Assembly (NCBI GenBank): GCA_028226735.1
Contig: JAOIYV010000002.1
Location: 1 to 64,000 of the forward strand
DNA: 64,000 nt
DNA from: Candidatus Pelagibacter sp.
GTDB lineage: Bacteria > Pseudomonadota > Alphaproteobacteria > Pelagibacterales > Pelagibacteraceae
Direction: 5' to 3'
Made by a program: the position numbers and the translations under genes. Below, piece after piece: positions 19,975 to 29,762 of the stretch; positions within the stretch are counted from its first letter, which is position 1, and every line of letters begins with the position of its first letter. The notes below the pieces were generated by a model. That model was not told where the DNA came from. It saw nothing but the letters and a program-made list of their open reading frames with translations, and did not search any database.

Positions 19975-21432
19975 CTATTTAATCCACCAGTCAGTAATTT
20001 TATTTTTAAACTGAATTTTTTCCTCCATTGCATAAGCAATGTTTAAAATATTTTGTTCATCAAAAGCTTTACCAATAATTTGTAATCCTAATGGATAACC
20101 CTTAGCATCAACTCCTGCAGGAATAGAAATTGCTGGTAATCCAGCTAAATTAACTGGAACCGTAAATATATCATTCAAATACATTGAAACTGGATCGTTG
20201 GTTTTTTCACCAATTTTAAATGCAGCGCTTGGTGTTGATGGGGTTAAGATAGCATCTATTTTTCTATAAGCTTCATCAAAATCATTTTTAATTAATTTTC
20301 TAACTTTTTGAGCCTTAAGATAATAGGCATCATAATAACCGGATGATAAAACATATGTTCCAATCATTATTCTTCTTTGAACTTCAGCTCCGAAACCTTC
20401 AGATCTAGTTTTTTCGTACATATCGATTAAGTTTTCGCCTTTAGATCTATAGCCATACTTTACACCATCATATCTTGCTAAATTAGAAGAAGCTTCTGCA
20501 GGAGCAACTATATAATAAGCTGGCAAAGCATAATTTGTATGTGGCAATGAGATTTCAACAACTTCTGCACCACAATCTTTTACATAATCAATTCCTTTAG
20601 TCCATAAATCTTCAATCTCTTTCGGCATTCCATCAACTCTATATTCCTTTGGGATTCCAATTTTCTTACCTTTAATATTATTTGTTAATTCTTTGCTATA
20701 TACATTTCTTTTAAAATTTATAGAGGTTGAATCTTTTTCATCATAAGAACTGATTATCTCTTGTAACAATGCACAATCTTCAACATTTTTTGACATTGGT
20801 CCTGCCTGATCTAGTGAAGATGCAAAAGCAACAATTCCATACCTTGAACAACTTCCGTACGTTGGTTTTAAACCTACTGTGCCTGTAAAAGAAGCTGGTT
20901 GTCTAATTGATCCACCAGTGTCGGTTCCTATTGTAATAGGAGTTAAGTTTGCAGCTAGTGCAGATGCTGATCCACCAGAAGATCCTCCAGGCACTAAATC
21001 TTTATCTATTGGACTTTGAACATTGCCATAAAAACTTGTTTCATTAGATGATCCCATAGCAAATTCATCACAATTTAATTTACCTAGTAGGATTGCACCC
21101 TCATTCCAAATATTTTGAGTGACTGTAGACTCGTATGGGGGAATAAAATTATTTAAAATTCTACTACCAGCAGTAGTTTTAACACCATTTGTACAAAATA
21201 AATCTTTTACAGCCATTGGCACACCTGGTAGCTTTAAATCAAAATTAGGGTTTTGATCAAAATTTTTTGCCTTCTCAAGGGAGTTAGAAAAGTCTTCTGT
21301 TATATATGTATTTAAATCTTTAGATTTTTCTCCTCTTTCAATGAAAGCTTTTGTTGTCTCTACAGAAGAGATATTCTTATCTTTAATATTCTTAACTAAT
21401 TCTGTTAACGTTTGCGAGGTTATATCACTCAT
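19975..21432 (-). CDS. gatA: Aspartyl/glutamyl-tRNA(Asn/Gln) amidotransferase subunit A
   Basis: GatA is the amidase that frees ammonia from glutamine for GatB. The 485-residue protein is of the amidase-signature family: VAVKDLF-type segment [11 protein letters not shown] with the catalytic Lys, then [17 protein letters not shown] with the cis-Ser, and [16 protein letters not shown] with the nucleophile Ser in TGGS. Length is normal. It starts at the last base of the gatC stop, and the order C-A-B on one strand is the classical operon. Confidence 0.98.
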   Translation of the reverse strand: MSDITSQTLTELVKNIKDKNISSVETTKAFIERGEKSKDLNTYITEDFSNSLEKAKNFDQNPNFDLKLPGVPMAVKDLFCTNGVKTTAGSRILNNFIPPYESTVTQNIWNEGAILLGKLNCDEFAMGSSNETSFYGNVQSPIDKDLVPGGSSGGSASALAANLTPITIGTDTGGSIRQPASFTGTVGLKPTYGSCSRYGIVAFASSLDQAGPMSKNVEDCALLQEIISSYDEKDSTSINFKRNVYSKELTNNIKGKKIGIPKEYRVDGMPKEIEDLWTKGIDYVKDCGAEVVEISLPHTNYALPAYYIVAPAEASSNLARYDGVKYGYRSKGENLIDMYEKTRSEGFGAEVQRRIMIGTYVLSSGYYDAYYLKAQKVRKLIKNDFDEAYRKIDAILTPSTPSAAFKIGEKTNDPVSMYLNDIFTVPVNLAGLPAISIPAGVDAKGYPLGLQIIGKAFDEQNILNIAYAMEEKIQFKNKITDWWIK

Positions 21433-21719
21433 TATTCTACTACCTTTGGAACAACAAAAAAATCCTCATTTTCTTCAGGAGAGTTTTTTAATATTTTATT
21501 TCTAAGATCTTTACTTTTAACTTCATCAGCCCTAAATTTTAGCGTTGTTTCAGCTACTGATGTTAAGGGTTCAACTTTGCTTGTTTCAAGTTCGTTCAGT
21601 TTTTCAATAAAATCAAATATTGAGCTCAAATCTTCAACTAATTTTTTAGCTTTTTCATCATCAACAGAAATTCTTGATAATTTAGATATATGTTTTATTG
21701 TTTTAAGATCAATTGTCAT
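21432..21719 (-). CDS. gatC: Aspartyl/glutamyl-tRNA(Asn/Gln) amidotransferase subunit C
   Basis: GatC is the small linker that stabilises GatA and GatB. From ATG 21719 it is 95 residues: [20 protein letters not shown], a central helix [21 protein letters not shown] and the C-terminal [19 protein letters not shown] longer frame from 21749 adds MIVSVIFNYH, which is unlike the family and runs into the promoter gap, so I use the internal ATG. It is divergent from ruvX across about 50 bp. Confidence 0.95.
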   Translation of the reverse strand: MTIDLKTIKHISKLSRISVDDEKAKKLVEDLSSIFDFIEKLNELETSKVEPLTSVAETTLKFRADEVKSKDLRNKILKNSPEENEDFFVVPKVVE

Positions 21720-21769
21720 GTGGTAATTAAATATGACGGAAACTATCACTTAAGTATAAAATATACAAT
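21720..21769. promoter_or_regulatory. Divergent promoter region between gatC and ruvX
   Basis: The 50-bp gap separates two head-to-head genes, so it must contain or border both start sites. On the plus strand a TATAAAAT box follows the sequence ATGACG by about 16 bp and precedes the ruvX ATG closely, a weak match to a sigma-70 promoter. I could not pick an equally good one for gatC. No palindrome stands out. Confidence 0.3.
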
Positions 21770-22225
21770 ATGATCACGATTGAAGAATTTAAAAAAAAAC
21801 ACTCAAATAAAGTAAGGTTTGTTGGCTTAGATTTAGGCTCAAAAAGAATCGGCGTGTCAATTTGTGATGAAAAGCAATCAATAGCAACACCTCTCAAAAC
21901 TATAAACAAAACAAGTACAAATGCATTAATTGAGGAATTGAAAATGATAATTAAAGAGCACTACATAGAAGGATTAATTATCGGAAACCCAATAAATATG
22001 GATGGTTCTATGGGTAGATCAGCTCAATCTGTAAATGATGTAGCCCTAAATATTTCTAAATCAATAAATGTTCCTGTAATTTTATGGGATGAAAGGCTAT
22101 CAACAGTTGGGGCTTTTAATTTATCTAGTCAATTAGATATAAATGTATCTAAAAGAGTAAAAACTATTGATCAAAATGCTGCTGCTTTCATTTTACAGGG
22201 TGCAATAGATTATTTAAATAATTAA
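21770..22225 (+). CDS. ruvX: Putative pre-16S rRNA nuclease / Holliday-junction resolvase-like YqgF
   Basis: A RNase H-fold protein thought to finish processing of the 16S rRNA 5' end; older annotation calls it a Holliday junction resolvase. The 151-residue product has FVGLDLGSKRIGVSICD near the start, GLIIGNPINMDGSMGR, LWDERLSTVGA and DQNAAAFILQGAIDYL with the final acidic residue, as expected. It is the first gene of the plus-strand run ruvX-pyrB-pyrC-plsY-topA. Confidence 0.93.
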   Translation: MITIEEFKKKHSNKVRFVGLDLGSKRIGVSICDEKQSIATPLKTINKTSTNALIEELKMIIKEHYIEGLIIGNPINMDGSMGRSAQSVNDVALNISKSINVPVILWDERLSTVGAFNLSSQLDINVSKRVKTIDQNAAAFILQGAIDYLNN

Positions 22226-22267
22226 TACTTGCCTTACTAGCTATTAATAGTTATAGAGTTAATTTTA

Positions 22268-23209
22268 ATGGCAATTAAAACAAATAAAGCTGTTAAAATT
22301 TCTCAAAGACACCTTTTAGGTATTCAAGATTTATCAATTTCTGATGTTAACTTTATCTTAAATGAAGCTAAGTCTTTTATAAAACTTAATAAAAGCAAAC
22401 ATAAAAAAATTGACGTATTGAATGGTAAAACTCAAATTAATCTATTCTTTGAACCTTCCACTAGAACTCAAAGTTCTTTTGAATTAGCAGGAAAAAGATT
22501 AGGTGCTGATGTTATGTCAATGAATATGTCAAATTCAGCTATTAAAAAAGGTGAAACACTTATTGATACAGCAATGACATTAAATGCTATGCATCCAGAT
22601 ATAATAGTTATTCGACACCAAGATTCTGGGGCTTGTAATCTCTTATCACAAAAGGTCAATTGCGCAGTATTAAATGCAGGTGATGGTAGTCGTGAACACC
22701 CTACCCAAGCACTGTTAGATGCACTAACAATAATTAACAGGAAAGAAAAGATTGAAGGTTTAAGAATAGCCATCTGTGGGGATATTGCTCATTCACGTGT
22801 AGCTAGATCAAATATTTATCTACTCAATATGCTTGGTGCAGAAGTAAATATTATAGCTCCCTCTAATTTAATGCCAAAAGAAATTGAAAAATTTGGTGTT
22901 AATAAATTTACTGATATGAAAAAAGGATTAAAAGGATGTGATATAGTTATGATGTTAAGATTGCAAAATGAAAGAATGACTAGTTCATTTTTATCTTCTA
23001 ATAGAGAGTATTATGAATATTACGGTTTAACTCCTGATAAATTAGAACATGCAAAAGAAGATGCATTAATAATGCATCCAGGTCCTATGAATAGAGGTAT
23101 TGAAATTGATACTAAGTTAGCTGATGATATTAATAGAAGTGTAATTAAAGAACAAGTTGAACTAGGTGTGGCTGTTAGAATGGCTTGTTTAAAAATATTT
23201 TGTGAATAA
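22268..23209 (+). CDS. pyrB: Aspartate carbamoyltransferase catalytic subunit
   Basis: PyrB joins carbamoyl phosphate and aspartate in the first committed step of pyrimidine synthesis. The 313-residue product shows the carbamoyl-phosphate loop [43 protein letters not shown] and, near the end, [12 protein letters not shown]. The regulatory chain PyrI is not encoded nearby. pyrC starts at the base after the stop, so the two products may assemble together as in other bacteria with paired ATCase and DHOase-like chains. Confidence 0.97.
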   Translation: MAIKTNKAVKISQRHLLGIQDLSISDVNFILNEAKSFIKLNKSKHKKIDVLNGKTQINLFFEPSTRTQSSFELAGKRLGADVMSMNMSNSAIKKGETLIDTAMTLNAMHPDIIVIRHQDSGACNLLSQKVNCAVLNAGDGSREHPTQALLDALTIINRKEKIEGLRIAICGDIAHSRVARSNIYLLNMLGAEVNIIAPSNLMPKEIEKFGVNKFTDMKKGLKGCDIVMMLRLQNERMTSSFLSSNREYYEYYGLTPDKLEHAKEDALIMHPGPMNRGIEIDTKLADDINRSVIKEQVELGVAVRMACLKIFCE

Positions 23210-24496
23210 ATGAAAAAACAATATTTTATAAATGCAAATATAATTGATCCGCATAACTCTCTTAATGAAAATGGAGGTCTAATTATTAGTGAAAAAGGTG
23301 AAATTGAAGCAATAGGTAAAAAAGTTAATACAAATAATTTATCCTCTAGAGAAAAAATTATTGACCTTAAGGGTAAATATATTTTCCCTGGTTTGGTTGA
23401 TATGAGAGTTTTTGCAGGTGAACCTGGTTATGAATATAAAGAAAATTTCAGAACTTTGAGTAATGCTGCGCTTGCTGGAGGCGTTACTTCAGTAGTGACA
23501 ATGCCAAACACTGACCCAGTTATAGATAATGTTTCAATTGTTGATTTTTTAAAAAGACGTGGGAGAGATAAATCTAAAATAAATGTTTTTCCAAGTGCTT
23601 CGTTAACTAAAAATATTGAGGGGACTAATATGACTGAATTTGGTCTTCTTCAAAAAAAAGGAATAATTGCTTTTACAGATGGAACTAAAACAATTCAAAA
23701 TACTCAATTAATGTCTAGAATAATGAATTCTGCTAAAGATTTAGGCACTCTTATTATGCAGCATGCTGAAGATTACAATTTATCAAAAGATGGGATGATT
23801 AATACTGGTATAATTGCAACAAAACTTGGATTGTCAGGAATTCCAGATATAGCAGAAAGAATAATTATTGAAAGAGATCTAACCTTACTTGAGCATATAA
23901 AATGTAGATATCATATATCTCAGATATCATCTGGAAAATCAGTTGAAATAATAAAAGAAAGAAAAGAAAAAGTTAAATTTACCACTGGTGTATCTATTAA
24001 TAATTTATCTTTAAACGAAAATGATATTGGTGATTTTAGGACATTTTTAAAATTGTCACCTCCACTTAGAAAAGAAGAGGATAGAGTGGCTCTCGTTGAA
24101 GGTCTTAAGGATCAAAGTATTGATGTCATAGTTTCAGACCATAAACCTGAGGATGAGGAACAAAAAAGATTAACTTTTGCTCAAGCTGCAACTGGTGCAT
24201 CAGGAATAGAGACTTTATTATCTTTAAGTCTAGAATTATTTCATAATGGATCGCTTAAATTAGAAACAATTATTAGAGCTTTGACATCAAACCCAGCAAA
24301 AATTTTAAAATTAAATAAAGGAAACCTTTCAATTGGTAGTGATGCAGATTTTTGTATTGTGGATCTAGAAAAACCATGGATTGTAAAAAAAGAAAAACTT
24401 ATCTCTAAATCCAAAAATACTTCTATAGAGAATAAAAAATTACAAGGTAAAGTTATAAATACATTTGTAAAAGGTGAGGAATTATTTAGATTATAA
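23210..24496 (+). CDS. pyrC: Dihydroorotase-type protein PyrC (lacks His-x-His; possibly non-catalytic)
   Basis: A 428-residue amidohydrolase of the dihydroorotase family directly following pyrB. The family outline is intact: GKYIFPGLVDMRVFAGEPG, GGVTSVVTMPNTDPV, QHAEDYNL, YHISQISSGKS and VSDHKPEDEE near residue 305. However, the first metal motif, normally D-x-H-x-H, reads D-M-R-V-F, so both histidines are missing; the later His and Asp positions survive. Pseudomonas has a pyrC' partner of this kind that is inactive but needed for ATCase assembly. This copy may therefore be structural, with a separate active dihydroorotase elsewhere. Family is certain, activity is not. Confidence 0.9.
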   Translation: MKKQYFINANIIDPHNSLNENGGLIISEKGEIEAIGKKVNTNNLSSREKIIDLKGKYIFPGLVDMRVFAGEPGYEYKENFRTLSNAALAGGVTSVVTMPNTDPVIDNVSIVDFLKRRGRDKSKINVFPSASLTKNIEGTNMTEFGLLQKKGIIAFTDGTKTIQNTQLMSRIMNSAKDLGTLIMQHAEDYNLSKDGMINTGIIATKLGLSGIPDIAERIIIERDLTLLEHIKCRYHISQISSGKSVEIIKERKEKVKFTTGVSINNLSLNENDIGDFRTFLKLSPPLRKEEDRVALVEGLKDQSIDVIVSDHKPEDEEQKRLTFAQAATGASGIETLLSLSLELFHNGSLKLETIIRALTSNPAKILKLNKGNLSIGSDADFCIVDLEKPWIVKKEKLISKSKNTSIENKKLQGKVINTFVKGEELFRL

Positions 24497-24498
24497 TA

Positions 24499-25074
24499 AT
24501 GGAATATTTAATATTTATTTTAGGATCCTACTTAATAGGATCAATTCCATTTGGTTTCTTGCTTACAAAATTTTTTTTAAAAAAAGATATTAGAAAAATT
24601 GGCTCAGGTAATATTGGTGCAACAAATGCACTAAGAACTGGTAATAAATTAATCGGTTACATGACATTAATTTTAGATATTTTAAAAGCAATAATTCCAG
24701 TTATTTATATTAAGTTCAATTTTCCAGACTATATTTTTATTACTTCATTAAGTGTTTTTTTAGGCCATGTATTCCCTATCTGGCTAAAGTTTAAAGGTGG
24801 AAAAGGTGTTGCAACATATTTGGGAATATTATTTGCAATAAATATAGCTTATGGATTTGTTTTCATTGTAAGCTGGTTAGTTGTTTTTTTTATTTCTAAA
24901 TATTCTTCTTTGTCTTCTATTATAGCTAGCTTATTAATACCTTTTTACTTGATTATTTTTGAAAGTTTTAATTCTATATTTTTTGGAATAATGTTTGTAT
25001 TAATTTTCTTTACTCATAGAGAAAACGTTAAACGCTTGAAAAATAAAGAAGAAAGTAAGACAAAAATTTATTAA
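24499..25074 (+). CDS. plsY: Glycerol-3-phosphate acyltransferase PlsY
   Basis: PlsY uses acyl-phosphate to acylate glycerol 3-phosphate at position 1, starting phospholipid synthesis in the inner membrane. The 191-residue product has several membrane helices and the three known motifs: GSGNIGATNALRTG (about residue 36), FKGGKGVATYLG (about 97) and HRENVKRLKN near the C-terminus. It lies 2 bp after pyrC. In many Alphaproteobacteria dprA comes between plsY and topA; here topA follows directly after 38 bp. Confidence 0.95.
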   Translation: MEYLIFILGSYLIGSIPFGFLLTKFFLKKDIRKIGSGNIGATNALRTGNKLIGYMTLILDILKAIIPVIYIKFNFPDYIFITSLSVFLGHVFPIWLKFKGGKGVATYLGILFAINIAYGFVFIVSWLVVFFISKYSSLSSIIASLLIPFYLIIFESFNSIFFGIMFVLIFFTHRENVKRLKNKEESKTKIY

Positions 25075-25112
25075 TTTGACTATCAAAAACTATTTAGTAG
25101 TTTGTCTTCATA

Positions 25113-27698
25113 ATGAATCTTGTTATCGTAGAAAGTCCAGCTAAAGCAAAAACAATTAACAAATATCTAGGTGAAAATTATATTGTTTTAGCTAGCTATG
25201 GTCATATTAGAGACTTACCTTCTAAAAATGGATCCGTTGATCCAGAAAATAACTTTAGAATGGAATGGGAAGTGGACAGTTTTTCAAAAAAATATTTAAA
25301 AGAAATCACTGATGCGGCTAAGGATTCTTCTAAAATTATACTTGCTACAGACCCTGATCGTGAAGGTGAAGCAATAGCTTGGCATGTAAAAGAATATTTA
25401 AACGAAAAGAAGTTAATTAAAGACAAACATGTGGAAAGAGTTGTTTTTAATGAAATAACTAAAAAAGCTGTAATACATGGGATTGAAAACCCCAGACAAA
25501 TAGAACAATTACTAGTTGATGCTTATATGGCTAGAAGAGCTTTGGATTATTTAGTTGGATTTAATATTTCCCCTATTTTATGGACTAAATTACCAGGATC
25601 AAAATCAGCAGGCCGTGTACAGTCGGTCGCCCTAAAACTAATTACTGAAAGAGAACATGAAATTGAATTATTTGATCCACAGGAATTTTGGACATTAAGT
25701 ATAAAATTTAATGACAAAGAGAATAAAGAAATTTTAGCAAGTATTGTTCAACTTAATGGAACAAAAATTGAAAAATTTTCTTTTAAAAATAAGGAAGAAA
25801 TCCTTAAAGCTATACAAAGTGTTAAATCTAAAAAGTTCGAAATTAGTGACATATCTAGTAAAATTGTTAATAGGAATCCGTCTGGACCTTTTACTACATC
25901 TACACTACAACAATCTGCATCAGGTAGATTAGGATTTGGAGCCTCCAGAACAATGCAAATTGCCCAAAAATTATATCAAGGAATAGAAATAGATGGAGAA
26001 ACTATAGGACTAATTACTTATATGAGGACTGATGGTACAAATTTATCATCTGACGCTATAGACTCATTTAGATTATATATTAAAAATGAATTTGGTGATG
26101 AATATCTACCTGCAAAACCATTAAATTATACTGGAAAAAAAGCAAAAAATGCACAAGAAGCTCATGAGGCTATTAGACCAACAGATATAAATAGATCACC
26201 GAATAATGTTAAAAAATATTTAAGCCCAGATCAACATAAGCTATATGAATTAATCTGGAGTAGAGCTTTATCATCACAAATGGAATCTGCAAAATTTGAT
26301 AGAAACACAATTACTTTATCTTCAGAAAATAATGAATCAATATGTAAAACTAGTGGATCAGTTATTAAATTTGACGGATTTTTAAAAGTAATGAAGGATA
26401 ATAAAAAAGATGATGATGAAATTCTTCCTGAGATGTCCAAAGGACCAGTAAATATTGAAGCCCTTATGGATGAACAACATTTTACTCAACCACCACCAAG
26501 GTATTCTGAAGCAAGTTTAGTTAAAAAATTAGAGGAATTAGGTATTGGAAGACCTTCTACTTATGCCAGTATAATATCTGTAATATCAACAAGAGGTTAC
26601 GCTGAGAGTATAAATAAAAGATTTCATCCTACTGATAGAGGTAAATTAATATCAGCATTTCTTGAAAAACTATTCTCCAAATATGTTGACTACAATTTTA
26701 CTGCCAGCCTTGAAAATCAACTAGATGAAATAACAACTGGTAAAGAAGGTTGGATAAAAGTTTTAGAAATGTTTTGGAAAGATTTTAATCAAAATGTATC
26801 TGAAGTTAAAGAAAAAAGAACAAGAGAAGTTTTAGACCTATTGAATGACAGTTTGGGTAGTTTAATTTTTGAAAGAGGAAAAGATGGTAAAGTTGATAGA
26901 AAATGCCAATTATGTGATACAGGATCATTAAGTTTAAAAAACAGTTTTAGAGGTGGGGCTTTTATCGGGTGTTCAAATTATCCAGAATGTAAGTTTACAA
27001 GACCTCTATCAAAAGCAAAAGCAGCAGCACAATCACAATTAGCTGAACCAAAATTTATTGGAAAGCATGAAAATGGAAATGATATGTATCTTAAAAATGG
27101 TAGATTTGGTCCTTATATTCAATATGAAAAAAATGAAGAAGTAAAAGAAGAAACTATTGAAATTAAAAAGAAAAAAAATAAAAGTAAAAAGAAAAAAAAA
27201 GATAAAGAAGAAAATAATTTTAAAAATGTTTCTATACCAAAAGGTATAACACTAGAAAGTGTTGATCTAGATAGAGCAAAATTTCTTTGTTCACTCCCAA
27301 AAAGCTTAGGTATTAATCCAGAAAACCAAAAAGAAATCTTATTAAACTCAGGTAGATTTGGTCCATATCTAAAATGTGAAAATAAATCAGCCAGAATTGA
27401 AAATGTAGAAGAAATTTTTTCAATTGGATTGAATAGAGCTATAACTCTTATAGCTGAAGCAAAACCAGGAAGAATGTCGTCATCTATCATAAAAGACTTG
27501 GGTGAACACCCTGAGGATAAAAAGCCTGTTCGTATTATGAAGGGTCAATACGGACCTTATATAAAATATAAATCGCTAAATGCAACTATACCAGAGGAAA
27601 AAGACCCTTTAGAAATTAATATGGAAGAGGCATTAATTTTGATTGAGAAAAGAAAAGAATACGATAAAACAAAGAAATCTAAAAAAAAAAAGGAATAA
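25113..27698 (+). CDS. topA: DNA topoisomerase I
   Basis: Type IA topoisomerase that relaxes negative supercoils. The 861-residue layout: TOPRIM at the N-terminus (NLVIVESPAKAKTINKYLG and ATDPDREGEAIAWHV), the cleavage/strand-passage core with the active Tyr about residue 303 in LITYMRTDGTNL, a cysteine cluster (CQLCDTG...GCSNYPECKF) and three C-terminal repeats that each contain GRFGPY or GQYGPY. Between the first two is a Lys-rich stretch. The sequence AGGA at the very end of topA doubles as the likely ribosome-binding site of the next gene. Confidence 0.98.
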   Translation: MNLVIVESPAKAKTINKYLGENYIVLASYGHIRDLPSKNGSVDPENNFRMEWEVDSFSKKYLKEITDAAKDSSKIILATDPDREGEAIAWHVKEYLNEKKLIKDKHVERVVFNEITKKAVIHGIENPRQIEQLLVDAYMARRALDYLVGFNISPILWTKLPGSKSAGRVQSVALKLITEREHEIELFDPQEFWTLSIKFNDKENKEILASIVQLNGTKIEKFSFKNKEEILKAIQSVKSKKFEISDISSKIVNRNPSGPFTTSTLQQSASGRLGFGASRTMQIAQKLYQGIEIDGETIGLITYMRTDGTNLSSDAIDSFRLYIKNEFGDEYLPAKPLNYTGKKAKNAQEAHEAIRPTDINRSPNNVKKYLSPDQHKLYELIWSRALSSQMESAKFDRNTITLSSENNESICKTSGSVIKFDGFLKVMKDNKKDDDEILPEMSKGPVNIEALMDEQHFTQPPPRYSEASLVKKLEELGIGRPSTYASIISVISTRGYAESINKRFHPTDRGKLISAFLEKLFSKYVDYNFTASLENQLDEITTGKEGWIKVLEMFWKDFNQNVSEVKEKRTREVLDLLNDSLGSLIFERGKDGKVDRKCQLCDTGSLSLKNSFRGGAFIGCSNYPECKFTRPLSKAKAAAQSQLAEPKFIGKHENGNDMYLKNGRFGPYIQYEKNEEVKEETIEIKKKKNKSKKKKKDKEENNFKNVSIPKGITLESVDLDRAKFLCSLPKSLGINPENQKEILLNSGRFGPYLKCENKSARIENVEEIFSIGLNRAITLIAEAKPGRMSSSIIKDLGEHPEDKKPVRIMKGQYGPYIKYKSLNATIPEEKDPLEINMEEALILIEKRKEYDKTKKSKKKKE

Positions 27699-27702
27699 AA
27701 AA

Positions 27703-27987
27703 ATGATTAAAAAAATTAAAGTGATATTAACAAGTACAGTACTAATGTTTTTTATAACTAATGTGAACTCAGCTCAAAAAGATTGCTCAGTGTTTAAGCA
27801 TAAAATTGACAGAAGCATATGTCTTGCACAAAATTTAGAGGCAAGTAATACAGTTGAAAATTCAAGTTCATCTTCTTCAACTTCCTCAAGTGGAATTGCA
27901 GAAAAATCTACAGGTTTTTTTAAAAAAATAGGAAGTACTTTAAAATTAAAAAAACACAAGAAATTTAGGGAACAAGGTGATCAATAA
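27703..27987 (+). CDS. Small secreted Ser-rich protein, unknown
   Basis: From ATG 27703 a 94-residue protein with a clean signal peptide (KKIKVILTSTVLMFFITNVNSA), then two cysteines within 17 residues (DCSVF...SICLA), a serine run (about 12 Ser in 16 residues) and a basic C-terminus (KKIGSTLKLKKHKKFREQ). AGGAAT lies 7 to 12 bases upstream and supports this start; a longer frame reaches back into topA and lacks a plausible N-terminus. I do not recognise a family. The Cys pair and the Ser linker suggest a periplasmic or outer-membrane-attached role. Confidence 0.65.
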   Translation: MIKKIKVILTSTVLMFFITNVNSAQKDCSVFKHKIDRSICLAQNLEASNTVENSSSSSSTSSSGIAEKSTGFFKKIGSTLKLKKHKKFREQGDQ

Positions 27988-28005
27988 TAAATAATTTATT
28001 CATCA

Positions 28006-28467
28006 ATGAATTTTGAAAAAAAAATTACTGAATTAAAAATTGTATTGCCAGATGCAAAATCCCCTGTGGGATCTTACATTGCTTCAAAAATTTGTGGTAA
28101 TATGCTTTTTATATCAGGCCAAATTTCAATATCGGCTAATGGTGAACTTATTAAAGGGAAATTAGGCAGAGAATTGAAAACAGAAGAAGGTTATGATGCT
28201 GCCAGAAGATGTGGATTAAGCATAGTATCACAGGTTAAAAAAGCATGTGGTGATGATTTGTCAAAAGTTAAATCCTGCGTAAAACTTACTGGCTTTGTTA
28301 ATTCTACGGAAGATTTTATTGAACAACCAAAAGTAATTAATGGTGCTTCAGACTTAATAGCTTCAATTTTTGGGGATGCTGGAATGCATACTCGTGCTGC
28401 GGTAAGTACAAGCAGTTTGCCACTTGGTGTTTCGGTAGAAGTAGATGCTATTTTTGAATTAAATTAG
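28006..28467 (+). CDS. RidA/YjgF/YER057c/UK114-family protein
   Basis: RidA proteins hydrolyse reactive enamines and imines released by PLP enzymes. The 153-residue product has MLFISGQISISANGEL, the KACGDDLSKVKSCVKLTGFV segment and the closing HTRAAVSTSSLPLGVSVEVDAIFEL. Arg in HTRAAV is the position equivalent to the catalytic Arg of RidA. It is somewhat longer than classic RidA (about 130) and fits the sub-family with an extended N-terminus. Its stop overlaps the convergent ugd gene by 4 bp. Confidence 0.9.
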   Translation: MNFEKKITELKIVLPDAKSPVGSYIASKICGNMLFISGQISISANGELIKGKLGRELKTEEGYDAARRCGLSIVSQVKKACGDDLSKVKSCVKLTGFVNSTEDFIEQPKVINGASDLIASIFGDAGMHTRAAVSTSSLPLGVSVEVDAIFELN

Positions 28468-29762
28468 TTTCCAATACAAAAGTATTTAATTTTTTGTTCA
28501 CCCATTTTGTTTGATGAATAAATACCTCTCATATCAAATAAAATAAATTTCTTATTTCTTACATATTTTTTAAAATTGATTGATTTAAAATCATTCCATT
28601 CAGTATGAATAATAATTAGATCAGATTCTTTTATTGCTGATTTAATATCATGTGAAAACTTAACATTCTTGAGTTTTTTAAATTCCTTTTTTTCACCAGT
28701 TGGATCATAATAATTAACCTTAGCACCTTTTTTAACTAAAGATGGAATCATTGATAAACTAGAGGAGTCTCTCATATCATCTGTGTTTGCTTTGAAAGTT
28801 ACTCCCAAAAAACAAATTTTTTTGTTTTTAACTTTTTTATTTAATAAATTAAAAACTCTTTGTAGTAATAGTGTGGATCTTTTTTCATTTGATTTAATCA
28901 CACTTTTAATGACAGATAAATCTGATTTAAATTTATCAGCAGTATTTGTGATGGCTTTAGTATCTTTAGGAAAACAAGAGCCACCATAAGCAGGACCAGC
29001 TCTTAAAAATCTACTACCTATTCTTTTATCAAGACCCATGCCTATAGATATGTCTTCAACATTGACACTAATTTTTTCACATAAATTAGCAATTTCATTA
29101 ATAAATGTTATTTTTGTAGCTAAAAAAGCATTAGAGGCATACTTAATTAATTCAGCAGCTCTTCTTGATATATTTATATATTTAGCACCCTTTGAAATTA
29201 ATGGTGAATAAAGGTTTTTTAAAACCTTGTTAGATCTTTTATCATTTGTACCAACAACTACTCTATCAGGAAATATAAAGTCTCTTATTGCTTCACCTTC
29301 TCGTAAAAATTCTGGATTTGAAATTACAGAAAATTTTTTTTTAGATATTTTTTTAGCAATTATTGTTTCTATTTCATCACCTGTTGTAACTGGTACTGTA
29401 GATTTGGTAATAATAATTTTAAATTTTGAAATTGAGGATCGTATTTCTTTAGCTACTTTGTAGATTTGACTTAAATCAGCTCCATTATTATTTTTTTTTG
29501 TTGGTGTTCCAACACAAATAAATATTATATCAGATTTGTGTATTGATTCTTTGAGATTTGTTGAAAATTTTAACCTTTTATTTTTATAATTTTTTATAAC
29601 TAATTCTTCTAAACCTGGCTCGTAAATAGGAATTATACCTTTCTTTAAATTTTCTATTTTTTTTTCATCCTTATCAACACAAATAACATCATTACCGAGG
29701 TCAGAAAAACAAACGCCACTTACTAGGCCCACATAACCTGTTCCAATCATACATAATTTCAT
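28464..29762 (-). CDS. ugd: UDP-glucose 6-dehydrogenase
   Basis: Ugd oxidises UDP-glucose twice with NAD+ to UDP-glucuronate, a precursor for acidic surface polysaccharides. The 432-residue product has KLCMIGTGYVGLVSGVCFSD at the N-terminus (NAD fold), IIFICVGTPTKKN, SNPEFLREG and the active-site loop AYGGSCFPKDTKA with the catalytic Cys about residue 260. The start overlaps the galU stop by 4 bp (ATGA), so galU and ugd form a two-gene operon for UDP-sugar synthesis. Confidence 0.96.
   Translation of the reverse strand: MKLCMIGTGYVGLVSGVCFSDLGNDVICVDKDEKKIENLKKGIIPIYEPGLEELVIKNYKNKRLKFSTNLKESIHKSDIIFICVGTPTKKNNNGADLSQIYKVAKEIRSSISKFKIIITKSTVPVTTGDEIETIIAKKISKKKFSVISNPEFLREGEAIRDFIFPDRVVVGTNDKRSNKVLKNLYSPLISKGAKYINISRRAAELIKYASNAFLATKITFINEIANLCEKISVNVEDISIGMGLDKRIGSRFLRAGPAYGGSCFPKDTKAITNTADKFKSDLSVIKSVIKSNEKRSTLLLQRVFNLLNKKVKNKKICFLGVTFKANTDDMRDSSSLSMIPSLVKKGAKVNYYDPTGEKKEFKKLKNVKFSHDIKSAIKESDLIIIHTEWNDFKSINFKKYVRNKKFILFDMRGIYSSNKMGEQKIKYFCIGN

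Noticed and set aside
27119..27490. Minus-strand open frame of 123 residues inside topA
   Set aside because: Antisense to the Lys-rich part of topA; its Phe/Leu-rich end only mirrors Lys codons.
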